Assembly (NCBI GenBank): GCA_029582165.1
Contig: CM055877.1
Coordinates: 37,034,749-37,098,748 of the forward strand
From: Portulaca oleracea
Lineage: Eukaryota; Streptophyta; Magnoliopsida; Caryophyllales; Portulacaceae
Direction: 5' to 3'
DNA length: 64,000 nucleotides
The notes below the pieces were generated by a model, which searched no databases, was not told the origin of the DNA, and saw nothing but the letters and a program-made list of their open reading frames with translations. This document shows positions 19,733 through 32,323 of the stretch, in pieces. Each line of letters starts with the position of its first letter. The stretch's first letter is position 1. The position numbers and the translations under genes were made by a program.

Positions 19733-22276
19733 CTACTGAGGAGGACCAACAAACAAACTTCTAAAGGTTGCGTCTTCGAAAGAGTTGCGCTGAGAATCAT
19801 CTTGAGTGCCAGAAGGACCGGGCAGGAACTGAATGGAAGGCATGTTATATCCTTGATTATAGCCAGGGGGCTGGCTATAAGGAACGATGGACTGAGCATG
19901 GTACTGAGGTGCCCATGGACTAGGAACTCTCTCCATCGAACCATGGAATCCACTCGATTCCGAGCTATTCCACCATGAACTCAGGAAAGCCAGGGGACCG
20001 CAATCTACCTCCCGAAGATCTAGCATGGGAAGCTTGATGTTCACCCAACAGATCTTGATCCCTACACCAGGACGATCCTGTACCCAGATCTCCACCATGA
20101 GCTCTCCTACTAGTTTCTCCTACTGAAGAATGGCGAGGAGGACGCCATGATGAACTCTCAAAACGCGATAAGCTCGCATGAGAATGAGCTTCATGATTTC
20201 CTCTACCACTAGCCGGCATGGGACTTTGATATTAACCATCCACAAAGTTTCGGTCAATGACTTCTCGGGCGGCAATTCCTTCCCTCAATAGAACCTGAAG
20301 GTGTGCATAGGCTTGCTGCACGAAGAAAAGGTCAACAAGGATGAAGATCAATTCAAGAAACAGCAACAAAAAACAAGCGACCTACCGGGTTGGCATCGAA
20401 GTACTGCGACACTTCGTGATCATTCGGCACAAGAGGGATCAAGCTGAATAGCATGTCCTCGTCCTCCGCTTGCTCGGGCTCTTCTGCATTTTCCTCCAGA
20501 AGAGGATCGCATTATTCTCCCAGCTGCAAAAGGACAATTCGTTCGCAAGAGAGCAAGAATGCATTATTTTGTCGGCTGAAGAAATTCTTTACTTGAGCAA
20601 AAGTCAAGCGCCCTCTATGCTGAGCGGCCGCTTCCTCTAAGTCATCAACTGGAACTATAAAATTAATGGCGGGCTCTCCAGTCAACGATCGAGCAATCTC
20701 ATCCTGAGTTAAAGCCTGCCTGTCATAAATGAGCTCAGGAGGGTCAACAGGTACCCCGGAAGGCCATTCCCCGGTATGTTGAAAGAAGAAGCACTCTCCC
20801 AAGTAAAAGACGAGGCCCGAAGGACCTTCCAGCAACAAGCGACTCTCGCTTGCCTCATGTGCTTAATGGATGTCATAATGGAGGCCTTCCAGATGATAGC
20901 CATTCCATGGAGACCGGACAATGTCCTCCTGAAAAAGAACATTATGAGCTCAGGAATAGAAAAATTAAAAACAAGGAAAAATGAGTCTTACCGTTCGAAG
21001 AGTGTCGATGATCCGTCTGAGACCATTCAAACCCTTGAAATGGTATTTAGAGCGACGATCGTGCGATGGGTCGACCCATCGAACAGTGGCAGGAATCCTC
21101 AAGTTGACATCATTGGTTCCCCCGACTACCGGAAGAAAATACGCTAAGACCCACACCTGCACACCAGGAAAGATTTTAGCCAAATTAAGAGAAGGAATTT
21201 TGACACTACAAATTTCCAAAAAAAAAAAAAAAAAAAAAAAAACTTAGAGCATACCTCCAAGACTTGCCAAAGGCTACTGCCCAAATTGAGCTTCTTCGGC
21301 TCTGTAGTCCTCAGACGTCCCACCGTGTCACCACCAGTAGGACGACATGCGACCCGCATTCCTCTCACCAAGTGAGCATAAGCGGCAACCAACCAATTGA
21401 AGTTCCTCACGACGTTGAAGTCCAAGAGATGATGCATCCAAGAAAGAGTGATCGTGTCCCCACGAATGGCAAAAATAGTTGCATTAATAAAATGCGCAAG
21501 AACCAGAAATTGACGTTGATGAAGGGGCTGACTCTCAAAACCCTCATTTTTCAGGATGGCCGCCAGGTGAGAGTACCGCAAAGTACCATTCCGACCCGCC
21601 AGAGCGAGAGCAGGTTGCAAGAACTCAAAGACCTGAGGATCAGGATCCTTTTGAAATACCAACAGTAGGCTGCCCTAGCTGAGGCCAGTAATCATCACGA
21701 AGTCAACGGGAGTGAACATCATTTCGCCCACTAGAAGCTGAAATGAGTTGGTTGAATCCCAAAAACGCTCCACTATGGCCCGTCTGAATATTATTTTGGT
21801 ACGTGGTTTCCAAGTTTTCAAGCAGGCCAGAAAAGGCCAAAACCTGCACCCTCAATGGTAGCCGAGTAGAATCTTCCTATGTTTGCATGATTAGACAAAG
21901 CTACCATAATTTGCATGCTTCCACAAGACTTAAAGCTATCCTCCTATAGCAAGAAGGTCAAAGTAAAAGTCTAAGTGTCCACTCGAAGGCACTATGTACT
22001 TTTAAGAAAAGTTTAGAGTACTCATCTGCTTTAATCTAACTTAAAGTACTAAACGCAAAACAATGACATGCACAATATCTTTGATAAGAACATGTATTGA
22101 AAAATGCATACCGAAACATGGGAACAGAAGAACCATGCATGTTCTTCCTAACGAAACACGAGTTGTACTGGGGTAAACTCTCTATTTGGGAATTCCCTTT
22201 GCACCGTCCTTGCATAAGGACGCTCCTGGACTACTGGCTGAGTAGCACGTTTGCGTCCCCTTCTGAAGAGATTCAT
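19733..22276 (-). pseudogene. Antisense accessory gene 2 of Tat element II (plant mobile domain)
   Basis: Counterpart of the PMD gene of element I, with the same exon order. Exon 1 starts at 22276 (MNLFRRGRKRATQP) and ends near 22114. Exon 2 holds IVERFWDSTNSFQLLVGEMM, FTPVDFVMITGLS, RQFLVLAHFINATIFAI, TITLSWMHHLLDFNVVRNFN, LVAAYAHLVRG and SLWQVLE. The next donor (GAG|GTATG near 21252) is followed by an intronic poly-T run on this strand. Later exons give LLEGPSGLVFYLGE and DPPELIYDRQALTQDEIARS, and the tail (20219-19733) is Ser/Pro-rich, ending SLFVGPPQ. Stops occur near 22146 and 21683. Its function is unknown; PMD proteins are common passengers of plant transposons. Confidence 0.72.
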
Positions 22277-22393
22277 CTTTTTGTAGTGAGGACCGAAATA
22301 TAAAAAAAAAAAGAGATTTCTAGAAAGAGAAAAGAAAGGGAACCAAGTAAGAGCTTCAATGAGGATATTGAAAATTGTCGTGACTCAGGTGCT

Positions 22394-22401
22394 CTTATAT
22401 A
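22394..22401 (-). promoter_or_regulatory. TATA box of antisense gene 2, element II
   Basis: Minus-strand TATATAAG, 118 bp upstream of the ATG at 22276. This is the third of four antisense genes with a clear TATA word at 75-120 bp. Confidence 0.55.
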
Positions 22402-22829
22402 GCTAAAATAGCTCAATCCACCCGGCCATGTGGCGCTCTTTCATTGGCCAGAGCCAAAGGCCGATCGACCTCCAAGTTTTCCACAATAATTGGAAGAAAG
22501 TTTGTCTCTTGCATGGCCTGCAAAAGTCGGTTTATACAAGAAGATTCCCTGCTTTTTTCCATGCACCGGCGGGCCTTGGGAAAGAGGGAATATTATCTTA
22601 TTATCCATGCTCATTTTCAAGAAACCAACTTGCATGTCTCCAAGAGAGTTGCACTGATGAGAGTGCCCCAATCAAAGACAAGGGTATTTACGAGATTGAG
22701 GTACCAAAAGCAATAGCATTTTCCCATGATAATGCTAACGATAACCGAGGTGAGTCGTCTAAACCAAAAACTGAATTTCATTAAAACTAATAAAAATGTA
22801 TCATTTGTTACAGGAAAATAACAGTCATC

Positions 22830-23230
22830 GGCATCAAGATCGATGATGTCTCAGGAATAAGAGCCACAGGCATCGCATCCAGTGAAGTCTCATCGGCATC
22901 GAAAATGCCATCATCCTCAAAAGCCCAAAAAATAGGGTAGCCAATCGGCGTAATTCCCCAATCACGAGCCATCGGCATCGTGCCCGATGAAGTCTCCAAC
23001 CACCAAGGCCATCGACATCGCGATCGATGCAGTCCCTCGAGCCATTGGCATCGCGCCGGATGAAGTCTCAACATCCGAGCCGCTGGCACCGCGTCCAGTG
23101 AAGTCTCGACTCTCAAGGCCAACAGCATCGTGCCTGGTGAAATCCTTCGGCATCGAAAATTCCATCATCAACATCAATCTCCAAGAGTCATCGGCATCGC
23201 GCCCGATGAAGTCTTCCCAACACGATGCCG
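22830..23230 (+). repeat. Degenerate 38-40-bp tandem repeats before the LTR, element II
   Basis: About eight units of the form GCCATCGGCATCGCG then CCGATGAAGTCTC. The same region in element I has related units (14830-14960). It is repeated in copy B at 40700-40930, where the duplication join falls inside the array. Confidence 0.75.
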
Positions 23231-23262
23231 ATGACTCTTGGAGATTGATGTTGATGACGATG
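23163..23262. repeat. Hairpin made by a 44-bp inverted templated insertion
   Basis: 23223-23259 is the reverse complement of 23163-23199 (36 of 37 bases), with a 23-bp loop. Copy B has only the left arm: at 40934 it goes from CTTCCCAACA directly to AGTAAGGCGTCATTC. Confidence 0.85.
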
Positions 23263-23604
23263 GGCGTCATTCTCGCCTGAGAACAGATATCGGCGCAAGT
23301 TCGCCAACCGCGACACAAGACCCAGCTTCCAAGTGTCAGCCCACACCTTCAAGTAAAGGCGCATTCAGCAGCCGAAATCATTTCAAGTAGGACGTCACCA
23401 GACATCCGAGACCGCTACAAGTAGAGCATCGTTCTTGCTCGAGACCAACCCCAACAAAGGCGCATGCCGCCCACAACTGCGATGCATGATCCCGCTTCCA
23501 AGCATCATCCCAGGCTTTGCACTCCAAAGTCATATCCCAATCGGTGTCCATCATCCTACTTTGATTTTCGTCCTAAATCAGACTCAATCAAAGTGGGGGC
23601 TATC

Positions 23605-25228
23605 TGTAGACACCGGGTTTTGTCAAAAGTTACACGACATAAATATATGAAATAAAAAGATTAAGATAAAGAGGAAGAGGCCGGAAGAGAGCTAAAATAC
23701 GTGCACTTTACACACATAAATATGCTTTAATGTTGCATGCAAGCTTACTGGAGAAGGGGACGATACGGAAGCCTAGGGTCTATGCAAACATGTGGATGAT
23801 GGAAATCCACCCATAGAACTCATAAACACAAAAAACCAATTTTTAGGGTTTTTGGGTTAATGGAGATAAACATGAAATTAAAAGATATCGACAATTCTAA
23901 AGAGAGAAACGTCACCAAATTGAACTTAGATGTTCAAACACTTGCACAAGGATCTCCCACAAGCAAAGAGTATTGAATCACCCAAGAAATCTCACAAAGA
24001 GTGTAGGATAACCACCCACTCACAGAGAAGAGAATTCACCAAGCAATTTCCACCCAAAGTATTAGCTTTATTGATTAGGGTTTGAAAACCCACAATTACA
24101 ACACTCTCCAATTGAGAGGATTTTTCTTGAGTCTAGTTCCTAAACATTCATCACAATAAACTATCTTGGAAAATACGTTAAGGGGGTATTTATAATAATG
24201 GGGGGTAAAACAGTAAAAAATAACATTTAACACCAAAGAGACACGCAGGCAGCAGCCGAACAGTGGGAGGTCGCGGGTGCCATAGGATTTGTCGGGGGCG
24301 CATGCATGCGTGGACGACAACCCATACATCCCTCCCCAGTTGGTGGCCGGTCGGCCTTGAGCTCTCCGCCCACACGTGTTCAATTGACCACGAGCTACCG
24401 TCCATGGATTATTATCCCCTCTACTGCCCTAGTGCTTTGTGCCTAGCCGTAGATTACTATGTGAGTGCATGCATGTTATGTGCTCTCCTCTCCTTCAATA
24501 TCCTATAAATACCACTCCTCACAATGCCAAACACACTCGCCAATTCACCTACTACTCCATTCTATCTCTAACTCATTCTCTCATTCACTCATCTCTTTAT
24601 TCTCTCTAATCTTTATCCTTATTCTCATATCACTATTCTATTCATCTTTCTTCTTACCTTACCACGACATTCATATCATTTTAATTCCTATTCTCACCTT
24701 CACTTAATTCCCTATACACCATTTCCAAAACACCACAAAAAAAAACCTAAACCTAAACACACAAAGGCTACAAAAAAGCCTTTCTTTTCTACCATCTTTC
24801 CCACCACTTTTCCCTACTTTCGTTTGGTTTGTTCTTGCACTTTTCTTGAGGAGTATTATTCAAGGGTATTAAGAGGAGTATCTTCAAGCACCAAGGCAAG
24901 GCAAGGCAAGGCCTCTTCTTCGAATTAGCACAATGTGAGCCCTAAAGTTCCTTCGTTTTCCTTGTAAATAACGTGTAAATGTTGTACTTCTTTTATAATA
25001 CATGTTGCATGTTCAATGAAATAATTCTATAAAGTTCCTATTTCTTCTCTTTTCAAATCTTATAAAAAGTACACTTAAACTTTTAGTAGAGTTTTTCCTT
25101 TCGTGAGAGGCGAACTCCTAAAGTTCCTACTTTCGTAGCCTTACCCCCGAATCCACTCTTGGGTTACGTAGGCGGAGTCTTTCTTTCTTTTCTCTTTGGT
25201 TTGTCTTGGCTTTTCCCTCTAAAAGTCG
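23605..25228 (+). mobile_element. LTR of Tat element II (copy A)
   Basis: It starts TGTAGACACCGGGTTTTGTC after an AAGTGGGGGCTATC polypurine tract. TATAAATA lies at 24504-24511 in a CT-rich context. I place the end at TGGCGACTCT (25229), a primer-site-like word. The 1.6-kb length is estimated. Unlike the LTR of element I it has no telobox palindromes. Confidence 0.65.
24504..24511 (+). promoter_or_regulatory. LTR TATA box, element II copy A
   Basis: TATAAATA in CCTATAAATACCAC. The box lies inside the 968-bp segment missing from the copy B LTR. Confidence 0.55.
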
Positions 25229-25327
25229 GGTGGCGACTCTCATTTCGAACTAAAAGCACATCGCGCTCGGGTTGCATAAACTGTGGTAAACATGGTTTTA
25301 CAATTTACCGATGCAACTTTAAGGCCT

Positions 25328-27672
25328 TTTTTTTTTTGCAAAAGCAAAAACATGACTTTCATTAACCCAAAACAAAATTTAGAACACAAAAACTGTCACC
25401 ACTTAGAAAAGGATATCATCTCTTACAAATCCATTTTATCACGCATCTAAAACTTTTCTTTTTAGCCCCCCCCCCCCATAAGAAAGCTATATAGACTATA
25501 TCATGTTTTATTTGCGAGACGATAACCATTGGGGTCCTGCCTTTTTTCCCATGGATACACGCATTATGTTCCTGCCAGATGTGATAAATGGTTGCAGCGA
25601 AAGTAGCACGAGCTAGCTGTTTAAGATGTCTAGGGCTATCTTGATATGTTAGCCAATCAATCCAATCATCGAGAGATCCTTGCGATACCGTCTGATCAAG
25701 ATTCAGCCAGTCAGGAATTGCCTCCCTTACATCCTTAGCCAGGGGGCAGTCAGCGAACAGATGTTCATGGGTCTCTTCCTCTGCTTCACAGAGGATGCAG
25801 TTGATGTTCAGGGCTCCCGTCCATCTTGTTGTTCTTGCCTTGACAAGCAGCTTTTGGTGTAGCAAAACTCAGGCAATGAAACTATGTCGGGGTATATTAA
25901 GAGGGGCACCATATGATGTACCAACAAGGGTTTTTCGGGGGGTCACCAAGGATCCATATATACCCCTGAGAGACTTTTTACTCCCCATTATCATCCATCT
26001 GCCAATGCCATTTGGAACCCGGGGTGCAGCCCCCTTTGATTTCATCCCTCACATTACAGAGATGCTTCAAATAAGCACAAGAGTCATAGGGGGTTGAAAG
26101 TCCCACCATGTTCTTCCTTTGAGATATCGACTATGCACACATTTATTCCAAAGGACCTCTTTGTTCTTTTGAATATCCCAAATTAGCTTTGCAACATTGG
26201 ATTTATTCCAGGCCTCCAAATTTCACAAACCGAGCCCTCCTGCCCACTTTGGGTGGCAAACAGTGTACCAGTCAACCATGGGGGTGCGGGAGTAATCATT
26301 TGTGCCCCCTCACAGGAAGTTCCTCCATCTCTTCACTATCATTTCCAGAGCTGCACTTGGGATAATAAAGATGCAGGCCCAAAAGCTGAAAATCCCCATG
26401 AGGACGGAATTAATCAAAGTGACTCTACCTGCATAAGATATATTCCTTGAGGACCAGCTTTGAATTTAAGAAGTGATCTTCTCAATGAGAATCTGACAAT
26501 CATTCTTGGAGAGTTTACTAGGAGAGATAAGCACTACTCCTAGATATTTAAACGGCAGAGAACCCAACTGGAAGCTTGTTTGTTGCGAAGAATATCAACT
26601 TCCTCCCTGCTAATTCCGCCAAATACAACCTTTGACTTCTGTTTATTGGCTTCAAGACCTGTCACTTTTGAGAAGTGATCAAATGCCTTCATTAGGCAGT
26701 CAATAGAGATTTTGTTGGCAGAGGTGAACATTATGAGGTCGTCCGCAAACATTAGGTGAGTCAGACCCAGTTTTCTGCAATTAGGGTGGTATTTGTATCT
26801 GTCCTTGGTATGAAATGCAATTGATCTGGATAGATATTCCATGGTGATAACGAAAAGGAGGGGGGAGATAGGTTTCCCTTGTCTCAATCCTCTACCACCC
26901 CGGAAAGAATCAGTCTGATCTCCATTAACATTAACCGAGTTGCTTGTCATAGTCACCGAGATCATGATGCATTTTACCATCTATTGCCGAAAGCGAAGGG
27001 CTGTGAGGGCTTCTTCAAAAAAACTCCAATAAATTAAGTCAAAAGCCTTACGAAGATCAATCTTCATCATGCATCGAGGGGTGATTGACTCACGTGTGTA
27101 GCCTCTAGCAATTTCCTAACAAAGGAGGACACTATGAAGAAGCTCTCTACCAGGGACGAAAGCCCCTTGATTAAGATCGATGATGTAGAGGAGAATTTTT
27201 TTATTCTCTCAGCCATGACCTTAGAGATACACTTGTAAAAAGTGTTACAAGAGATGGGTCGAAAGTCACTTGGCTTTATTGCGTTTGGGATTTTTGGGAT
27301 GAGATAAATGTAGGTTTCATTAAATTCACGCAAAAGCTTGCCCTTGTTGAAGATCTCCTGAGCTGCAACAAAAATCAAGGGACCAATCAAATCCCATCCC
27401 GCCTTATAGAATCCGCTAGTATATCCGTTTGGCCCTGGCGTCTTCGATTTCGGAATTGAGAACATGGCATGCATCTTTAATTTCTTTAGTAGTGACAGGG
27501 CGCCTGATGCTAATCTGATCCTCAATTGTAATTGTTTTCCCCATTGCAATTATCTCCGGTCGCAGAGATTCTGTCTGCACTTTGGGATCCAAGGAAAAGC
27601 CTGTAGTAAATCCTCATTTCTTGAGCAACTTGCTGGAAGCCTTCAACAATTTTTCCATCAGCATCCTGAATT

Positions 27673-27743
<71 letters not shown>

Positions 27744-28300
27744 TTCTTTGTCTCATTTTCACAAAGAAAAGGCTTGAGCAGGCATCTCTCATGTTTGACC
27801 AATCCATTTTTCTCAGTTGATGTTTGAGCTTCAAAGAAGAGCTGAGAATAGTTGCATACTGCTCTCTCAGCTTTCTCTCTTGATCAATGAGATTTGGCGT
27901 CCAGAGGATTATGTAGCAGATCTATCTGAACTTTTTCCAGCCGCTTGCGCATATGTTGTTCCTAACCATGGATGTCATAGAACCTGTCCCGATGAAGTTG
28001 TCTGAACTTTGGTTTCATAATCTTAAGGTAGCACGCCAGCCTATACATATCGTACCCCTCTGTGCATTCCAATTGCTTCTGAGAGTATGCTTTTGAAATC
28101 CCCATGTTGAATCCACATGTCGCAGAACCTAAAAACAGGTTTGGAATTCGGCTCCTCAAGAAAAGATAGATGCATAACAGCATGATCAAAGAGCCCATTT
28201 GCTTTGTATTCAACCTGGACATAATTTATGAGACAGTACCATTGCATTTTATTTATGTATTCCTCAATAATGCTTGCATAAACTGCTTCCTTCCGAGCCC
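25328..28300 (-). pseudogene. LINE (non-LTR retrotransposon), copy A, 5' truncated
   Basis: Read on the minus strand from right to left. End of the endonuclease (28222-27962) with the remnant FDHAVMHLSFLEEP of the SDH motif; reverse transcriptase (27549-26540) with KTPGPNGYTSGFYKAGWDLI, IYLIPKIPNAIKPSDFRPIS, GGRGLRQGKPISPLLF and the catalytic MFADDLIMF; and the C-terminal RT zinc-binding domain (25865-25416) with CILCEAEEETHEHLFADC. A run of 11 T at 25328-25338 is the poly(A) tail on the element strand. Frameshifts split the RT. In the RQGDP motif the Asp is replaced by Lys (26870-26872), while FADD is intact. A (TA)n tract lies inside at 27676-27740. It inserted just downstream of the element II LTR. 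Confidence 0.85.
27676..27740. repeat. (TA)n microsatellite inside LINE copy A
   Basis: About 32 TA units. Copy B has only about four at the matching place (43995-44004), so the tract grew or shrank after the duplication. Confidence 0.95.
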
Positions 28301-28574
28301 AACATTATAATGAGCAAATTGGGTTAAATTTAAAAGAGTTTGGAGCAAGCGGAAGTTCACTCTTAAAGATTTAATTCCAAACCACTCATAAAATGCATAA
28401 GAAAAGGAAAGTAACTTTACAAATATTATTCTTGAGATATATAATTAAAATTCCTTAAAGGGTCTTTTTTCAAAGGTTTAAACTCCAGCACAAATCACCG
28501 AATCACACCCCAATCCGAACGTGGACGTTCGGAAGCCCAAACAGCGAGGAAAAATGTCCACACGTGCCGAATGA

Positions 28575-29943
28575 CTATTGAGTAATGTGCCAACGGAAAA
28601 CATTCACAGCGTAACCGTTACGTACCAAAATCAAAGGAATCACTTTATTGAAACAAAGTGCAGTTAAGTACAATGCTTTGTTATGGTTTACCCCTGCCAT
28701 GGGTAAATCCTCATCACCAAAATTTAAAGTTCCCTCACTAGCCGTAACATGGGAAACTAAGGCCTCCAGCATTGTCGAGGTAAGAATGATAGCATTTTGG
28801 AGTGCCCCCAGTACAAGCTCTCGGTGTGGTTTCGAAGCACACATCAACTGCAAGAGTGAAACATTTGCCACAGACTTCTTCATTTGAGTGAGGACGGGAT
28901 CTTCGTGAGTAGCGAGTGCTTCTATCCTTGTGGTATTTGGTTTTCTCGTAGGCACCACATGTTCACTTCTGGCTTTATTATGCCTCCTGGACATAGTCAA
29001 GAATGCGGCACTAGCTAGGTGGTACTTCCTTCTCCTCACCAGACCAAAAGTCATCACAATCGAAAACATCCATGTTGATGTCCTCTTCTTCTCTAACCCA
29101 TATTCCATTGATAGTAAATGCTGTCAAATTTTCGATGGGAAGTGTAGGTGCTCCCTCGTCCATGACACATTCAGATGGATCAAAAGTACCTTGTTCCTTT
29201 AAAATAGCATGGTTTGGGAGAGGATTGCTTTTGTTGTTGGGATTTCGTGCTGCCTTATGTAAGGGTAACTCTTTAGAGCGAATCATCTTCTCAATAAGAT
29301 TCTTGAGCATCCAACATCACTTAGTGTCATGACCCCTCATGTGGTGAAATTTGTAAAACATAGCGTCATTACACCCAAGCCCTTTGTCTACAAGCTCCGA
29401 CCTAGGTATTGGTAGTTGGATCTTATTCGTTTTCAGTAGTCGATCTAACGCCTTAGCATAAGTCACGTCAAGCGGAGTGTAAGTCTTATACTTCAAAGGT
29501 GATGGCCTTAAGATAAGACCACGGCTCACGTTCTAGATAACATTGGCTTCGGCCACCCTAGGGGAATTGATGGTTCTCCTTCCTGCATTGGCAACCTTCC
29601 ATCCTTGGGATGCAGCATCCCTCTCCTTACGTGCCTTCAACTTAGAGAATAGCTTCTTCGAGTAATCAAAACTTTCCACCACATAAAAGTCCAATTGTTG
29701 CGCCAAACTTGGTTTCAGACCAAGAACAAAGGTATCTAGCTGCATTTCAGTAGGATGATGCTAGTCACTTGCGACAACTTGGCATGCCACCTCTCATAAT
29801 AATCAAGAAATGGTTCGTCATCTCTTTGGTGGATTGCCATGACATCAGATAAAGTCACCTTGTCTTTTGGGACCTTGCTGTAATGCTCGATGAAAGCTTT
29901 TTGCAAGGCTGTCCAATCTCCCCGGATTTCCAAAGGGAGGGTG
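28575..29943 (-). pseudogene. Tat gag-protease fragment, copy A
   Basis: Minus-strand gag and protease related to the first element: YFTLPLEIRGDWTALQKAF, MAIHQRDDEPFLDYYERW, LGLKPSLAQQLDFYVVE, a zinc-knuckle segment FYKFHHMRGHDTK with a stop directly before CWMLKN, and a protease segment NKALYLTALCFNKVIPL followed by RNGYAVNV, where the active-site Asp and Ser are lost. The knuckle stop is shared with copy B, so it predates the duplication. At 29943 the gag is cut and abuts a plus-strand PMD gene. Confidence 0.82.
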
Positions 29944-31215
29944 AAGTACGAGTGACTATCATGCTGCATGATGTGGAACACATTTTGGGCCTTCCAGTTG
30001 ATGGTGTGATGCGTGATTGTCTTGATCGGGAAGCGGTTAACGAGTTCGTGCAAGTTATTTTCATGAAGCCTATGCCAGATCTAAAGAAAATGGGCATTTA
30101 TAACAAGGGTTCCATGACTAATGTCGATTTGAGGTCGGTTGCTGTTTCGCCCACGTACCCCATTCCGCATAGGACAGAGCATGGTTGTTTAGCTTGTTGG
30201 GGAACACTATCCTCGTGGATAAATCGAGGGATAGAGTTCGTCTGCATCCGTGGCCTAGCACTGATCTTGTCGATACAGTTGCTTGGGGTACGATTACACC
30301 GGTCTACCTATATCGACAGTTAGGGATGGCGAGCAGGGTTCGGACAGCGAAGATAGCTGGGTGTTTGACCCTTTTCCAGGCCTGGATATATGAGTATTTT
30401 CCCTCATTTAGGCCACATAGTGAGCAACCGGTTGGGGACCTCGCGCGGGCAGGTGGTTTCCCAGTCACACGGTTAGATCAGAGCCACGCCTACAGTTGTT
30501 GAGGGCCTCCCTGGATGCGTTGACGCCCGGTAAGGTGTGCTGGTGCCCTTATGGAGGTACACCTTACAGGTCGTGCGAGAGGACGTTGTACATGGGCCCC
30601 ATTCGTGCATGTGAAGTGACAGAGTCGTACATGCCTGATCGTGTTGTCCGTCAGATAGGCCATCAACAACATGTCCCCCTAGTGTTGCCCTGTCCTATGA
30701 AAGCTGAACGACCGGCCAAGGGGCCGTACAAATTGGAGTTTGATGAGTCCAGCGCCAATACTGCTTGGGGGACATTTCCCTTTGGTAACAAACTATCCCT
30801 GACGGCTCTGCCACGCACAAAACGTGTGCCGTGGGAAGTGGATGATGCATATAACGATTGGTTCGTTGTACATTCTCATAAATTTTTGATCAACAACACC
30901 TCCACCAGCCAATCCACAATCGATGAACCGCGGTCCCTCGAACAGGTACAAACCCCTAAGCATACTTTAATATTAGTTTTGCATATTTTACTCAATTGTA
31001 AGCTAACCAATGTTTTGTGTGACTGTTTTAATTTTCTAATTTTTTTCATAGTAAGCATATTTGTGGGCGGAACTAGCGCAGACGATGTTGCAGCAACCAG
31101 TCCTCACAAAACGACAAGGCAAGTGAGTGATCATAGTTTCACAGCTATGTCTGATCTGTATGCTCAATGGTGCGCACATTTGCATATCCAGGTCCCCGAG
31201 CAGCAAGCCGACTAG
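29944..31215 (+). pseudogene. MAIN/PMD-type mobile-domain gene, copy A
   Basis: A PMD gene of the MAIN / PP7-long-form-like type, 5' truncated at the junction with gag. Motifs: VTIMLHDVEHILGLPVDG, NTILVDKSRDRVRLHPWPST, VAWGTITPVYLYRQLGMASR, AGCLTLFQAWIYEYFPSF, YMPDRVVRQIGHQQHVPL and AYNDWFVVHSHKF. A GT-AG intron is probable at 30943-31052, with a last exon VSIFVGGTSADDV ending QVPEQQAD at 31215. A frameshift near 30180 breaks it. In copy B that point is open and the break is 300 bp further on. PMD genes are frequent cargo of plant MULEs, and this one converges on the MULE transposase at 32324. Confidence 0.75.
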
Positions 31216-31559
31216 GGGAAGGAGGAGGAGGAGGAGTAGAATTAGTTGTTTATTTTTAAATTGTGTCGAACATTTTAATTTCTAGTTGTACTGTCTTTCA
31301 TTTTTTAAGACTGATGTAATTTTAAATTTGTGTGGTTGTATCGTAGACTTGATGTATTGTCGAGTATTTTAATTGCTGGTTTTAACGTTGTGTATTTTAT
31401 TTCAAATTATTCACCACCACTAAAAACAAAAAAAGCAAGAATGTAACAAGTGTCGGTTAGACAATGTCATGTTAACCAAATACATAAAACAAAAAAGACA
31501 AGAATGTAACAAGCACCGTTGAGACAATGTCATGTTAATCAAATACATATATGACCATA
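31216..31559. other. Spacer between convergent PMD and OTU genes, copy A
   Basis: AT-rich, with no gene. A direct repeat of the words AAGAATGTAACAAG and GACAATGTCATGTTAA occurs twice, about 65 bp apart (31435-31545). Confidence 0.6.
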
Positions 31560-32235
31560 TAGTTTAATACCTAAGACAAAGATCTGGTTTGAGCATCCCT
31601 AAGACCTTTCCATTGATCAATACGAGCCTTAAACGGCTCATCCTAACCTTCAACAGTACGGTCTCTCGCTCGGTACCACCCAGTATGAACCGGTGGTAGA
31701 GGGCATTGATTGTGTAAATGAAGAAGAATGTAATGGCACTTTTGTGCATGCACTATTCCGAGTATTTTTCCTGGTCTCCTCATGCCAGGTCCTGCTCTCA
31801 AGGGTAACACTGATATACATGTCTCACCATCTGCTCAAATATACCAGTTGGTGTTGCAATGTTGATCCACATAATGTTTAACGTTGTCGCTGCTGGAAAT
31901 AATCTGCAGGAGTCGACATCCAAAATTCATATCTGGCTGGTCCAACCATGTTACCATTTATCCGGTTGATTGATTTATTGTACTCATCCTGACACCCAAA
32001 GTGTGCCGCCAAATACATGTTAGGACGCGCTAGCAATTCACTTTCCATTGTACTCCGGACACTTTGTCATTGTTCTTGGCCTCCAAAACCTGCCTCGCCA
32101 ATGCATCTGAACCCGCAGTTTCCATCCGACGCAACGTCCGTCTAGCCAACAATATATGGTAGAAAGAAATGTGGCACGTCGTCCTTGAACGGGAATGGAT
32201 CTGTACACATCCTAGAAATAACTGCACATCAAAAG
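31560..32235 (-). pseudogene. OTU-type cysteine protease domain, copy A
   Basis: Minus-strand reading gives MCTDPFPFKDDVPHFFLPY, then DVASDGNCGFRCI, the conserved OTU motif around the catalytic Cys (DGNC), then LLARPNMYLAAHFGCQDEYN and GPARYEFWMSTPADY. OTU proteases remove ubiquitin from proteins. OTU domains attached to plant MULE transposases are known. The TGC for Cys is at 32115-32117. An in-frame TAG at 32142-32144 replaces the Trp found in copy B, and two frameshifts follow (near 32085 and 31905). It probably formed the C-terminal part or last exons of the transposase gene at 32324-34320. Confidence 0.72.
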
Positions 32236-32323
32236 ACACATCTGTCTTAAAAATAAGAGCATATAGTTTTTTTGTTATATTATAAAAAATAAACCAAAAT
32301 AAATAAGGAAAATCAAACCTGTT

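Noticed and set aside
22830..23230. A CRISPR-like repeat-spacer array
   Set aside because: Units are degenerate and contiguous without unique spacers, and the context is a plant retrotransposon. It is a tandem repeat.
24465..24707. Ser/Leu/Ile-rich small protein in the element II LTR
   Set aside because: It is the translation of the CT-rich transcribed start of the LTR, the segment is deleted in copy B, and no family features are seen.
25328..28300. A target-site duplication for the LINE
   Set aside because: I compared the sequence before 25328 with that after 28260-28400 and found no convincing matching pair, so the 5' end of the LINE is only approximate.
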